Below, one piece after another: positions 34,785 through 44,741 of a DNA stretch of 64,000 bases. This DNA comes from CBDDLD01 sp965230605. GTDB lineage: Bacteria > Bacteroidota > Bacteroidia > Flavobacteriales > Flavobacteriaceae. A program made the translations under genes and the position numbers. The notes under the pieces are model-generated. The model was not told the origin of the DNA. It saw only the letters and a list, made by a program, of their open reading frames with translations, and did not search any database. Position 1 is the stretch's first letter. Each line of letters begins with the position of its first letter. Location: positions 3,038,001-3,102,000 of the forward strand of contig CBDDLD010000004.1 in NCBI GenBank assembly GCA_965230605.1, written 5' to 3'.

Positions 34785-36630
34785 TCCATTCCACACAGGA
34801 GTCAAAGTCGTCAAAAATATGATCTTCATTTATGAAATCAGGAATGATGTCTATTCGTTCCATCATATATCTCGGCTGTTTCATTAACTCTACAAAAAGG
34901 ACATCTACATCTTTTGATTGAAGGTTTTGAAGCATATCTTCCATAGCATAGAGGCCAGTTTGGTCCATATACTGCATTCGCCCTAGACGCATTACAACCG
35001 TAGTAGCATCATCTGGTATTTGTGCTGATAAGGATTGAAAATCGCTTGTAGATCCAAAGAATAAAGGTCCTTTAAGATGTTTTATAAATACCTCTTCTTT
35101 TAAGTTTTCAGGAAAGTTATGCTCATCAGGCCAGACTTCTTCTTTTAATGATCTAACATTGGAACTTTCAGCTGTGAGATCACCTATTTTTTTCATAAAC
35201 ATTAAGGAGGCTATAACTAAACCTATACCTACAGCATAAATTAAATCCCAAAATGACGATAATACCAATACAACAATCATGATGAGTACTTCAGAGCTTA
35301 ATTTAAAATCGAAAAAGCGTAATGATATTTTAATGTCTTTTGGCATACTAGGTATGGCCCTAAGCCCTTTATAATCCATCACACTTATTCCTACTGTGAT
35401 GAGTATCCCCGCAAGCACTGCAGCAGGAATCTTAGAAGCCACATTAGCAAAAGCTAATAATATGATTAACAATAGTACACCAGCAATCATACCAGACAAC
35501 TTTGTCTTACCTCCTGAATTAATATTTACAACAGTTCTAATTGTAGCTCCTGCCCCAGGAATACCTCCAAATATAGATGCTATAGAGTTTCCTATGCCCT
35601 GTCCTATTAGCTCCTTATTGGGTTTATGCTTGGTCTTTGTCATATTGTCTGCCACCACACTAGTTAACAATGAATCTATAGCCCCAAGAAGGGATAGCGT
35701 TAGCGCTGTAAAAATATAGGGTGTTATACTCCCCAGACTAAAGCTGGTGAATATTTCTGTTTTTATTTGCGGCAATCCCGTGGGGATTTCTTCTATAGGC
35801 CGATAGTCTAATCCAAAACCTATAGCAACGACAGACATAACCACCAAAGCAACTAAAGTGCTAGGAATCTTTTTGGTGATTCGCTTAAACCCATAAATAA
35901 TGAATATGGTGGATAGCGCCAATATGAGTTCTAACCAATTAATATTCTTGAGTGCTCTTGGAAGCACTCTAAGAGAGCCTACTACACCTGATGCTTCTTT
36001 TTTTGCTAATGTTTGCGATTCTTTAGCTATTTCTTCCTCTGTAATTTTCTCTGCTCTATTTATGGTTTCTCTGAAGTCTTCTAATACTAAAATACCTTCC
36101 TCAGCTTCATCTCTTAATATATTTTCTAGTATCACATCTTCAGCTTTTGGCTTAAATTGCTGAACATATTCTATATCTTCTTTAGGATAATAACCAATAG
36201 ATGGAAGTATTTGAGTGACGATAATAATAACTCCAATTGCCGTCATAAAACCTGATACCACAGGATAGGGGATATATCTGATATATTTACCAAGACCAAG
36301 AATTCCTAATCCAATTTGCATCAAACCGGCCAATAAGAATACAGTAAGAATGGCTGGAAGCGCTTTATTTACATCACCATCATTAGCAGCAATAATACCA
36401 GCAATAATGACCATACTTACTGCAGTCATAGGTGCAGTAGGGCCAGAAATTTGAGTATTGGTACCTCCGAAAAGTGCTGCAAAAAAACTGATGAATATGG
36501 CGCCATATAATCCGGCACTTGGACCAAGTCCTGAAGATACTCCAAAAGCTAGTGCTAATGGTAAAGCTACTATTCCTGCGGTAATCCCTCCAAAAGCATC
36601 GCCTTTAATGTTACTGAGTATATTCTTCAT
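34756..36630 (-). CDS. SulP family anion transporter with STAS domain
   Basis: 624 residues. The N-terminal transporter part begins DAFGGITAGIVALPLALAFG, with the SulP signature GGIPGAGATIRTVVNINSGG in the middle and a C-terminal STAS domain (about 510-620, MRLGRMQYMDQTGLYAMEDM). Sulfate, bicarbonate or another anion may be carried. A charged segment of about 60 residues (encoded near 36150-35960) separates two membrane helices. It starts 17 bases after the batE stop, so it may be read with the Bat operon. Confidence 0.9.
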   Translation of the reverse strand: MKNILSNIKGDAFGGITAGIVALPLALAFGVSSGLGPSAGLYGAIFISFFAALFGGTNTQISGPTAPMTAVSMVIIAGIIAANDGDVNKALPAILTVFLLAGLMQIGLGILGLGKYIRYIPYPVVSGFMTAIGVIIIVTQILPSIGYYPKEDIEYVQQFKPKAEDVILENILRDEAEEGILVLEDFRETINRAEKITEEEIAKESQTLAKKEASGVVGSLRVLPRALKNINWLELILALSTIFIIYGFKRITKKIPSTLVALVVMSVVAIGFGLDYRPIEEIPTGLPQIKTEIFTSFSLGSITPYIFTALTLSLLGAIDSLLTSVVADNMTKTKHKPNKELIGQGIGNSIASIFGGIPGAGATIRTVVNINSGGKTKLSGMIAGVLLLIILLAFANVASKIPAAVLAGILITVGISVMDYKGLRAIPSMPKDIKISLRFFDFKLSSEVLIMIVVLVLSSFWDLIYAVGIGLVIASLMFMKKIGDLTAESSNVRSLKEEVWPDEHNFPENLKEEVFIKHLKGPLFFGSTSDFQSLSAQIPDDATTVVMRLGRMQYMDQTGLYAMEDMLQNLQSKDVDVLFVELMKQPRYMMERIDIIPDFINEDHIFDDFDSCVEWIKVNVEDSV

Positions 36631-36647
36631 CCCGAATTGATTATGTG

Positions 36648-37406
36648 TTAGAATCTATTTAAAAGCTTTATATCTTCTGAAGATATCCAGCCTGTAGTAC
36701 CATCCGCAATCTTTATTTTTTTCCAATTACTGACCGTATCTAATACTTGTACTTTTGTTCCTTCATGTAATTTAAATGCTTCTTCGCTTCTTAAGTTAGG
36801 CTCAGTTTTCACAATGCTTTCTTGTGCAAACACTATTGCCGGTCTATCTTTCTTGTCTATATTAAATTTTTGAAATGCCAGAGCTACCGATACACATGCT
36901 ATAATAAGAGATAAAACACTAGATACAAACGCCATTCGCTTCTTAGCAGTCCCATAAGAAAAATGATAGGCTAAAAACAGGATGACAAATAAAAGTACTG
37001 CGATTATTGCTAGTTTAGCCCAGCTATCAAAACTCATGGTGTTGACCACATTTTTTACAATTCTTGAAAACCCAACTTCAGGAACGGTATCTATAGCATC
37101 CACTTTCATATTATTAGCAAATGCTGCGTTATTTTTTATCTCTTCATCGTTTGGATTTAATTGAAGTGCTTTTTCGTAGTAGTAGATACTAGGTGCTATG
37201 TTATTAAGCTTATAATGTGCATTCGCTAAATTAAAATATAAGGCTGCCGAATGTTTTTTACTGCTTAAAATTTGCTCATACTTATCTATTGCTTCATGGT
37301 ACTTACCCTCGTTGTATAAGGTATTTCCTTGCTCAAAAAGAGATTCATTTTGAGCAGAACCTAACATGCTTAGACTGCAAAGTATCGCAATAAAAATATG
37401 CTTCAT
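36648..37406 (-). CDS. batE: BatE: TPR and SH3 domain protein
   Basis: 252 residues. A signal peptide (KHIFIAILCSLSMLGSAQ), two to three TPR units (YNEGKYHEAIDKYEQIL ... AALYFNLANAHYKLNN), two membrane helices at about 130-150 and 160-178, then a C-terminal SH3-like domain (KTEPNLRSEEAFKLHEGTKV ... TTGWISSEDI). This order is that of BatE in the aerotolerance operon. It starts directly after batD with no gap. Confidence 0.88.
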   Translation of the reverse strand: MKHIFIAILCSLSMLGSAQNESLFEQGNTLYNEGKYHEAIDKYEQILSSKKHSAALYFNLANAHYKLNNIAPSIYYYEKALQLNPNDEEIKNNAAFANNMKVDAIDTVPEVGFSRIVKNVVNTMSFDSWAKLAIIAVLLFVILFLAYHFSYGTAKKRMAFVSSVLSLIIACVSVALAFQKFNIDKKDRPAIVFAQESIVKTEPNLRSEEAFKLHEGTKVQVLDTVSNWKKIKIADGTTGWISSEDIKLLNRF

Positions 37407-39176
37407 CTACCTTATTTGTTTATCAATTAATGCTATAGTTTTGGCAGCTTTATCATAATCTTGCTGCATTTCTGCATAGCTAGATGGAGTGTACCTTGCC
37501 AAGTCACAACTTTCTAATATAGAAATAAAATTAGAAACTACATCATGTTCTACTTGGCGTTTTTGAAGTAATTCCGTGATTCGTTCTTTACTAAATTCAC
37601 TGGTTTCAATGTTTAATTTAGCTTTTAAGTAATTATGTAGCGCTCTTTCTAATGCGATATAAAATGCTTCTTTGTCTCCTAAAGTTTTCTTTGCTTCACT
37701 TAAATATTTTTTTGCTAAACGGTCTGCTTTTCGAATTCTATTTCCAACAATATCTGCATCTCTTTCATCTTTCTTTCTTCTAATTATAATGGCTAACGGA
37801 ATCATTAAAAAGGGAAGTAAAAGTGTAGACCAAAACAACTTTGATTTAAAGAAATAAGAAGTGCTCATTGGTTTTAAATCAGGTTGTGTTTTGATAAAAG
37901 CAAACTGATCTGTATTGACATTAACTGTTTGTTTGTTTATTGTAGCGTTGCTACTTGAACTCGCAACAGCATTATCCGTTGGCCCTTCAAGAACATCAAT
38001 AACAATCTCATCTGAAGTTAATCGTTTATAGCTTTCTGTTTCCAGATCGAAATATGAAAATGAAATACTTGGCATTGGGTATTTTCCTTTGTATGCGGGG
38101 ATGATAGTATATGTATCAGATATAGATCCCTGCATGCCATTAAGGTTCGTCCTCACATTTTCTTTGTGCTCCGGTTCATACACTTCCAGAGCACTAGGTA
38201 CTGAAAGTTCAGGTAATTCAAAAAGCTTCAGGTTCCCTTTTCCTGACACTTCAACTTTAGCTTGTAATGACTCCGTAGCGTTTAATTCTGTTTTAGATGT
38301 GGTAACTTTTAACTCAAACATTCCTACGGCACCTTTAAAATCATCTGGTCTGCCTGCATCTGGTAATGGTTTTACTTTAATAGTTCTGCTCCCTGCAGAT
38401 ATGGTTCGTGGCACTTTCTTCATTACTCTGTTACCAAAAATATCATATCGGTTTGTAGGGACTTCTACTGTAATATCTAACACTAAAGGTTCAATTTTTA
38501 GATTTCCTGTTTTTTGAGGATAGAGGACTGTTTTCTTCAATACCACATACCTATAATCCTCACCTTTATATTCCCCTTTCTGGATCTTTAATCCTTTAAT
38601 TTCAATATTCTGACTCCAGAAGTCATTGTACCTAGGTGTATCTTTTTCTCTCCAATTACTCACTCCTGTATTTGGAGATACATATAGTTTATAGACCACA
38701 GTAATAGCTTCGTTGAGATAGGGTGTAGTTTTTGTGACCTCAGCAACCAAATGAATATTTTCTGAAGCTACATATTCTGCATTATTACCATCTTTTGGTT
38801 TATCAACAGCTTTAGTTACTTCAACCGTTACAGGGATAGTCTTGTAGATCTCACCTTCTATTTCTATAGTAGCTTGTTTTATGGTAAACTTCCCTCTTCG
38901 TTTAGGGGCTAAGAAATAGCTGTAGGTTTTATTGAAAGTTTTTTTACCATCAGCATAAAGTGTACTAACACTAGAGTTTGGACCACCAACGACTGTAAAA
39001 TCCTTAAAATCCGGGGGATTAAAATTATCGCCATCTCTATTCATAACGAAATCTATTCGAAGACGTTCATTAATCCCCAACTTCTTCTTACTTAATTTAG
39101 CTTCAAATTTTATCTGAGCTGATAATGTTGTAGCAACAAGAATGAAAAATAGCGATATGTAAGCCTTAAGTGTCAT
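37407..39176 (-). CDS. batD: BatD: exported beta-sandwich protein
   Basis: 589 residues with a signal peptide (LKAYISLFFILVATTLSAQ), several immunoglobulin-like beta domains over residues 20-420, one membrane helix at about 447-465 (FFKSKLFWSTLLLPFLMIPL) and a C-terminal cytoplasmic helical part. This is the BatD architecture. It should present its beta domains in the periplasm next to BatA/B. Confidence 0.88.
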   Translation of the reverse strand: MTLKAYISLFFILVATTLSAQIKFEAKLSKKKLGINERLRIDFVMNRDGDNFNPPDFKDFTVVGGPNSSVSTLYADGKKTFNKTYSYFLAPKRRGKFTIKQATIEIEGEIYKTIPVTVEVTKAVDKPKDGNNAEYVASENIHLVAEVTKTTPYLNEAITVVYKLYVSPNTGVSNWREKDTPRYNDFWSQNIEIKGLKIQKGEYKGEDYRYVVLKKTVLYPQKTGNLKIEPLVLDITVEVPTNRYDIFGNRVMKKVPRTISAGSRTIKVKPLPDAGRPDDFKGAVGMFELKVTTSKTELNATESLQAKVEVSGKGNLKLFELPELSVPSALEVYEPEHKENVRTNLNGMQGSISDTYTIIPAYKGKYPMPSISFSYFDLETESYKRLTSDEIVIDVLEGPTDNAVASSSSNATINKQTVNVNTDQFAFIKTQPDLKPMSTSYFFKSKLFWSTLLLPFLMIPLAIIIRRKKDERDADIVGNRIRKADRLAKKYLSEAKKTLGDKEAFYIALERALHNYLKAKLNIETSEFSKERITELLQKRQVEHDVVSNFISILESCDLARYTPSSYAEMQQDYDKAAKTIALIDKQIR

Positions 39177-39198
39177 TGTATTGAGGTCTTCCTAATTA

Positions 39199-40023
39199 TT
39201 ACCAGTCCTTTTCAGTTTTTACTTTTGCTCCTTTTTGTTTCTCTGCATTGATCTTCTTTTGAACTTTCTGCTCTTGATTCTGCATGGCTTCTAATATGTT
39301 CTTTATCTGCTGAGGAGACATTTGCCCTGGTTTAGGTTTTGGCTTTTGCTTTTTCTTATCTTGATCGCCTTTTCCTTGATCTTTCTTTTCGTCTTTGGGT
39401 TTTCCGTCTTCATCTTCCTCATCTTCCCCTTCTTTTTTATCCTTATCACCTTCTTCGTCCTTTTTTTCTTCTTTATCCTTGCCGTCTTTATCTTTTTTCT
39501 CGTCTTCCTTCTTATCGTCTTTTTTATCCTCTTTGTTATCTTCTCCTCCACCATCTTGTTTAGCACAGTCTTTCGCTAAGGCCAAATTATAACGTGTTTC
39601 ATCATCATTTGGGTTACTCCTTAACGCATTCTTATATGCTTCAACAGCTTCTTTACACATATCATTCTTCATTAGTATATTTCCTATGCTATGATATGCT
39701 TTGTGCTTTTCTTCTTTTGTCGTTGCGTTTTTTGCAGCTTCTTGACTGCGAAATAGAGCTTCATCAAAACTCCCTTTTTTATAATATGCATGAGCTAAGT
39801 TGTATGCTCCTGCAACATTCTTTGGAGATTCAGAAATCGCCTTTCTGTATTCCATCTCTGCGGCTACATAATCCTCACTACTTGCAAGGTCGTTGGCTTC
39901 ATGTACATAATTATTAGCACGCTCTTTTGCTCTGTCGTCTTTCTTCTTCTTTTCTTCAGTCTGAGCACTGAGAAAACCGAAGCTAAAAGTCAGTATAAAA
40001 ACTATAAATTTTGTTCTATTCAT
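39199..40023 (-). CDS. batC: BatC: TPR protein with charged low-complexity tail
   Basis: 274 residues from MNRTKFIVFILTFSFGFLSA (signal peptide); ATG codons four or five codons further upstream are alternatives. Three TPR units (about 30-150) precede a strongly charged Lys/Asp/Glu tract (about 155-225, e.g. GEDNKEDKKDDKKEDEKKD) and a basic end. The charged tract produces several long shadow frames on both strands, none of them real. Position between batB and batD fixes the name. Confidence 0.85.
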   Translation of the reverse strand: MNRTKFIVFILTFSFGFLSAQTEEKKKKDDRAKERANNYVHEANDLASSEDYVAAEMEYRKAISESPKNVAGAYNLAHAYYKKGSFDEALFRSQEAAKNATTKEEKHKAYHSIGNILMKNDMCKEAVEAYKNALRSNPNDDETRYNLALAKDCAKQDGGGEDNKEDKKDDKKEDEKKDKDGKDKEEKKDEEGDKDKKEGEDEEDEDGKPKDEKKDQGKGDQDKKKQKPKPKPGQMSPQQIKNILEAMQNQEQKVQKKINAEKQKGAKVKTEKDW

Positions 40024-40089
40024 CATTAACATCATTTCTATATCATCTAAATTTACTAAAGCCCTTTGTTTGAATGCGTTAAAATAGTT

Positions 40090-41127
40090 TTAAAAATTCT
40101 CATTAAAAAGGTTAAGACGTTTTAACCAGCCTGTTTTTCGTTCTAATAAGAAAATATCTAACAGCAATAATAATATCCCTAAACCAATGAACCATTGGAA
40201 TTGGTCTTTGAAATCAGCTATTTGTTTAGATTCAAATTCTTTTTTATCCATCTGTTCTAGAGCATCCTTAATAGCACTAACAACATCTGCTGTATTTTTT
40301 CCATTAATATATTCGCCATTGGCCTCACCGGCAATTTCTTTTAATGTATCTTCATTTAGCTTAGTCACAACAGTTTCTCCATCTTTATCCTTCTTGTAAT
40401 TCAATACAATGCCATTTCTTTTAATAGGAATTGGTCCTCCTTTTACATCACCTACACCAATAGTAAAAATACGTATACCTTCATCTCTTGCTTCTTCGGC
40501 AATATCCACAGCTGAACTCCCGTGATCCTCCCCATCAGAAATAATAATAAGCACTCTATTGGTCTGCTCTTCATCATCATAATAGGTCTTTGCTAATTCA
40601 ATAGCTTCATGAATAGCTGTACCTTGAGATGATAACATATCTGTATTCATATTCTGCAAAAACATCTTCGCAGAGGCATAATCGGTAGTTATTGGTAATT
40701 GTGGAAATGCTTTTCCTGCGTAAGCTATAATTCCGACCCTATCACTAGCCAAATTATTAATGATTTGAGTAACTAATTGCTTAGATTTTTCGATTCTATT
40801 TGGCGCTATATCTTCAGCCAACATACTTTTAGACACATCAACCGCAAAAACAATATCTACACCCTGACTTCTTACTGTCTCTAACTTGGTTCCAATTTTC
40901 GGATTTACCAAGGCCACGGATAAACATGCAAATGCAATACACAATACAATGATTTTTAGTACACTTTTAAATACAGATTGATTGGGGCTTAATCGTTTTA
41001 ATAATTCCGATTTAGCAAATCGTTTTTGTGCAGATCGCCTCCATATCTGTAATACGGTGTATAAGACTACAATTACCGGAATAACCAGCAATGTCCAAAA
41101 CCATATTTTTTCATCCAGTCTAAACAA
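40090..41127 (-). CDS. batB: BatB: von Willebrand factor A domain protein
   Basis: 345 residues with N-terminal membrane helices (about 10-27, 55-74), a VWA domain with the MIDAS motif DVSKS (Asp97) and VLIISDGEDHG, and a C-terminal helix (FQWFIGLGILLLLLDIFLLE). The domain should face the periplasm and bind a metal and a partner. The start is TTG at 41127, overlapping batA by 8 bases; no in-frame ATG fits the expected N-terminus. Confidence 0.88.
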   Translation of the reverse strand: MFRLDEKIWFWTLLVIPVIVVLYTVLQIWRRSAQKRFAKSELLKRLSPNQSVFKSVLKIIVLCIAFACLSVALVNPKIGTKLETVRSQGVDIVFAVDVSKSMLAEDIAPNRIEKSKQLVTQIINNLASDRVGIIAYAGKAFPQLPITTDYASAKMFLQNMNTDMLSSQGTAIHEAIELAKTYYDDEEQTNRVLIIISDGEDHGSSAVDIAEEARDEGIRIFTIGVGDVKGGPIPIKRNGIVLNYKKDKDGETVVTKLNEDTLKEIAGEANGEYINGKNTADVVSAIKDALEQMDKKEFESKQIADFKDQFQWFIGLGILLLLLDIFLLERKTGWLKRLNLFNENF

Positions 41128-42124
41128 AACTTCTAAATATTGTATTTCTTAATAATAATTCTATTAATAGTAGTAACCCAGCCAGTAAAACTAATGACCT
41201 ATACTTTTCTTCATAATTGTAATATTTACGTTCTTCGATCTCCGTTTTCTCTAACTTATTGATCTCGTCATAAATATCCGCCAATTTTTTATTGTTAGTG
41301 GCTCTAAAGTATTTCCCTCCTGTAACTTCAGCAATTTCCTTCAATAATTCTTCATCGATTTCAACCTGAACTCGACCATATTGAAATGATCCATTGGGCT
41401 TAATGCTAACCGGAGACAATGCCATTCCGTTTGTTCCCAAGCCAATGGTGTAGGTTTTTATTCCATATTCTACAGCGAGTTCACTAGCTATCTTAGGGTC
41501 TATAAAGCCTGAATTATTTACACCGTCAGTTAACAGAATAATCACTTTACTTTTCGCTCTACTGTCTTTGAGTCGATTTACAGCAGTAGCTAGTCCCATG
41601 CCTATGGCAGTTCCCCCTTCAATGATCGTATTGTACTTAATATCTCTAAGTGATCTTAAGACTATGGATTTATCTGTAGTAATAGGGGTCTTGGTATAAC
41701 TTTCTCCTGCATATTCGACCAATCCAATCCTATCATTTGGTCTACCATTTATGAAATCTGCTGCAACTTTTTTAAGTGCTTCAAGCCTGTTGGGAAGTAA
41801 GTCTTTTGCTAACATACTTGCAGAAACATCAATGGCCATAACAATATCTATACCCCGTGTGGTCTTAGTTCTTGTAGAAACATCAACAGTTCTTGGTCTT
41901 GCTATAGCAGTAATTAGAAGTGCTAATGCTAACAATCGTAAAATAAAGAGTCCGTGTCTAAGTTTAGGAAGTATAGACCCTTGTAACTTAAATCCTTGTA
42001 TGCTAGACATTCTTAATTCTGCAGTCTGCCTTTTATGCTTTATAACATACCATAAGATGACTAATGGCAGTGCTAAAAACAGCCAAAACAATTGCTTATT
42101 TAAAAACTCAATATTATCAAACAT
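41120..42124 (-). CDS. batA: BatA: von Willebrand factor A domain protein
   Basis: 334 residues with two N-terminal helices (about 11-29, 57-75), a VWA domain with DVSAS (Asp99, Ser101, Ser103) and VIILLTDGVNNSG, and a C-terminal helix. Pairs with BatB. Its ATG overlaps the stop of the upstream gene by one base, showing translational coupling. Confidence 0.9.
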   Translation of the reverse strand: MFDNIEFLNKQLFWLFLALPLVILWYVIKHKRQTAELRMSSIQGFKLQGSILPKLRHGLFILRLLALALLITAIARPRTVDVSTRTKTTRGIDIVMAIDVSASMLAKDLLPNRLEALKKVAADFINGRPNDRIGLVEYAGESYTKTPITTDKSIVLRSLRDIKYNTIIEGGTAIGMGLATAVNRLKDSRAKSKVIILLTDGVNNSGFIDPKIASELAVEYGIKTYTIGLGTNGMALSPVSIKPNGSFQYGRVQVEIDEELLKEIAEVTGGKYFRATNNKKLADIYDEINKLEKTEIEERKYYNYEEKYRSLVLLAGLLLLIELLLRNTIFRSFV

Positions 42125-43806
42125 TATTCTTCTACTATTTTGAGTTCTACAGAATCTATTATGCGTTGTACCATCTCATCTGCATATTCATCATCTTCCG
42201 GCCATGTAATAACTATTTGTTGCAGGACATTTTCTGATGTAAAGTGCAAGAAGGTATATTTAGCTCTAACTCCAATTTCAGTATTAGGGATATTAACTTT
42301 CAAACTTCCGTGTGTTCTTAACCCCTCAGCTGCATTTGGTGTAATAAACTGATCGCGTTTGACTATAATATCTTCCGCACCTTGAGCCTCTAAAGTCTTG
42401 ATCGTTTGCTCTGAAACTTGCATGAGATCGATTTGATTTTTTGGTGCATCATCTTGTTGCTGACCTTGCTGGGCTTGTTGCTCGGGAACTTTGGTTGTGG
42501 TTGTGTTTACAGTAACACTAAATATATCCATTAGCGTCCCATACTTAAACGTTGTCATAGTGACCTGATCTTTGACTTCATCAGGTATAGGAACATCAGT
42601 ACGTTTTAGTACTCTAGGTGTAGAAATATATACCGGAGGAAATCCATAAGCACTTCTTACCCAATCGCCTTCTAAAAGCTCTTTACTTTCATGACCTATG
42701 ATGGTATCTTTTACGTAATTGAAGCCATACTTAATTCCGAACCCTACAAAAGTGGCTATGATAAGAAATAAAGAAATTGCTACTGTAATAATGATCTTCT
42801 TGCGCTTCTTCTTACGTTCTTGTTCTTCCTTGTATTGTTTATCTAACAACTTTTCTTCTTCAGAGGGTTCCGGAAGTGTTGCTTTAACATTATCTATTTC
42901 TCCATCTATAGTAGAAACATCCATAGCGGCTAATGCTACATCTGGTTCAGACTTTGCAAACTTTACAAGATCGGCTCGCTTTAGTACCGATTCTAAATTT
43001 TTAATCGTGCCTTTCGTTAACGCAATTTGATTGCCATCTGTTAAGAGTTGGAGTCTGTCTATCAGTTCATCAGTGGTACTTTCCATGGCACGATCATAGA
43101 CTTTTTCATCCAAATACTTTCTAATGATATCCGTAAGATCTGAGTAGTAGGCCTTTATTCCGGAGGACATAACATCTCTTTCTTCCAACTTCCTTATCGC
43201 TAGTTTAGCACGGTCATAAGGTGGTAATAACGCTATTTCTTCCTCTTCTGTGAGTGGTTTTTTGCGCCAAATGAACCAATACAATAGAAAAGCAACCAAG
43301 GCGATAGCCAATAAGGTTATGAGTAGGTATATCCACCATTTGCTATTGGCTTTATCAACCTCAATAATCGGTTTTATATCATAGAGTTTTTGCTTTGTTG
43401 TATCAACAGCGATGTTACTGACTTCCACCTTGAGTGAATCTGTGTAGAAGGTCTTATCACCGATAATAACCTTTTGTCTAGGAACTATGTATCCGCCGGA
43501 ATCAAATTGAGTAAGGGCATATTTTTTTAGTAGCTCGTATCTAGAATCTTTCTTAACCGTGTCAGTAGGTGATGCCTCTACCATTTCTAATGGTGTGAAG
43601 GTTTGCCCTTGAGGAAAAACAACAAGATCAGTGGTGTCAGATTCGACCTTAATCTTGTAAATGATCTGTTCTCCGATCTTGATTTTTGTTGTGTCTACTT
43701 CTGAAGTAACCTGAGCAGTGGCACATATAGAAAACAGGGTCGCTAGTAGTGTTATACATAGCGTCTTTGTAGTAGTAATATATTTTTGTTTATCTGACTC
43801 TGACAT
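42124..43806 (-). CDS. Bat-operon exported membrane protein (BatD-related / DUF4381-like)
   Basis: 560 residues. A signal peptide (about 12-31), a beta domain with VDTTKIKIGEQIIYKIKVES, a membrane helix at about 156-176, a helical cytoplasmic part (YYSDLTDIIRKYLDEKVYDR), a second helix near 338-357 and a further C-terminal domain with a Gln-rich stretch (EQQAQQGQQQDD). It lies between the DUF58 gene and batA, where Bacteroidota aerotolerance operons carry such a protein. The function is unknown. Confidence 0.78.
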   Translation of the reverse strand: MSESDKQKYITTTKTLCITLLATLFSICATAQVTSEVDTTKIKIGEQIIYKIKVESDTTDLVVFPQGQTFTPLEMVEASPTDTVKKDSRYELLKKYALTQFDSGGYIVPRQKVIIGDKTFYTDSLKVEVSNIAVDTTKQKLYDIKPIIEVDKANSKWWIYLLITLLAIALVAFLLYWFIWRKKPLTEEEEIALLPPYDRAKLAIRKLEERDVMSSGIKAYYSDLTDIIRKYLDEKVYDRAMESTTDELIDRLQLLTDGNQIALTKGTIKNLESVLKRADLVKFAKSEPDVALAAMDVSTIDGEIDNVKATLPEPSEEEKLLDKQYKEEQERKKKRKKIIITVAISLFLIIATFVGFGIKYGFNYVKDTIIGHESKELLEGDWVRSAYGFPPVYISTPRVLKRTDVPIPDEVKDQVTMTTFKYGTLMDIFSVTVNTTTTKVPEQQAQQGQQQDDAPKNQIDLMQVSEQTIKTLEAQGAEDIIVKRDQFITPNAAEGLRTHGSLKVNIPNTEIGVRAKYTFLHFTSENVLQQIVITWPEDDEYADEMVQRIIDSVELKIVEE

Positions 43807-44673
43807 TTATCCTCTTCGCTTAAAATATCCTAATAGTTTTTTCACATAGCTTTCATCTACTCTACAATCCATGCTTCCAGCACCTGACTTATTGAAGCTA
43901 TCTTTAAAATAATTTACTTTATCATTATAAAACTTAGCATAGTTATGCCTCACCTTTTTTGAAGCTGTATTCACCAAAAGTAATTCTCCTGTTTCTTCAT
44001 CCTCCATCTGTACCATTCCAAGATTAGGAATAGATGTTTCATATCTGTCGTAAACCCTTATCCCAGTGACATCGTGCTTCCCCGATACTATTTTAAGGGT
44101 CTGATTGTAATCGTCAGCAATGAAATCGGATAGTATAAATACAATTGCTCTCTTTTTCATTACATTGGATAAAAACTTCAGCGCTTCGGTGATATTCGTT
44201 TGCTTACTTTTCGGCTTAAACTCTAACAATTCTCTAATAATACGAAGTACATGTGATCGTCCTTTCTTTGGAGGTATGTACAATTCTACTTCATCAGAAA
44301 AAAGCATTAGCCCTATTTTATCGTTGTTCTGAGTTGCAGAAAAAGCCAATGTTGCTGCAATCTCTGTAACAATTTCGTTCTTGAACTGATTTAAAGTTCC
44401 GAATAACTTACTCCCGGAAACATCAGCCATAAGCATCATAGTAAGTTCTCGTTCTTCTTCAAATACCTTTACGAAGGGTTCATTATAACGCGCTGTAACA
44501 TTCCAATCGATATTACGTACGTCATCTCCAAATTGATATTGTCGTACTTCAGAAAATGTCATTCCCCTTCCTTTGAAGGTCGAATGGTACTCGCCACCAA
44601 ATATGTGATCAGACAAACGTCTTGTCTTAATCTCAATCTTCCGTACTTTCTTTAGTAACTCTTTTGTATCCAT
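43807..44673 (-). CDS. DUF58 domain protein of the Bat operon
   Basis: 288 residues, cytoplasmic. It contains the DUF58 signature GRGMTFSEVRQYQFGDDVRN followed by IDWNVTARYNEPFVK, then a VWA-like domain (MLMADVSGSKLFGT, MLFSDEVELYIPPKKG). DUF58 proteins are usual partners of MoxR ATPases. It starts one base after the previous gene in operon order ends. Confidence 0.92.
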   Translation of the reverse strand: MDTKELLKKVRKIEIKTRRLSDHIFGGEYHSTFKGRGMTFSEVRQYQFGDDVRNIDWNVTARYNEPFVKVFEEERELTMMLMADVSGSKLFGTLNQFKNEIVTEIAATLAFSATQNNDKIGLMLFSDEVELYIPPKKGRSHVLRIIRELLEFKPKSKQTNITEALKFLSNVMKKRAIVFILSDFIADDYNQTLKIVSGKHDVTGIRVYDRYETSIPNLGMVQMEDEETGELLLVNTASKKVRHNYAKFYNDKVNYFKDSFNKSGAGSMDCRVDESYVKKLLGYFKRRG

Positions 44674-44741
44674 TTATCGATCAGTAATGCCTACTATTAG
44701 GGGTTTTAATTTTTGTTTTATGAACAAATTACCACTACTGT

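Noticed and set aside
39303..39592. Four overlapping frames on both strands in the batC region
   Set aside because: They arise from the Lys/Asp/Glu-rich repeat DNA of batC; their translations are low-complexity.
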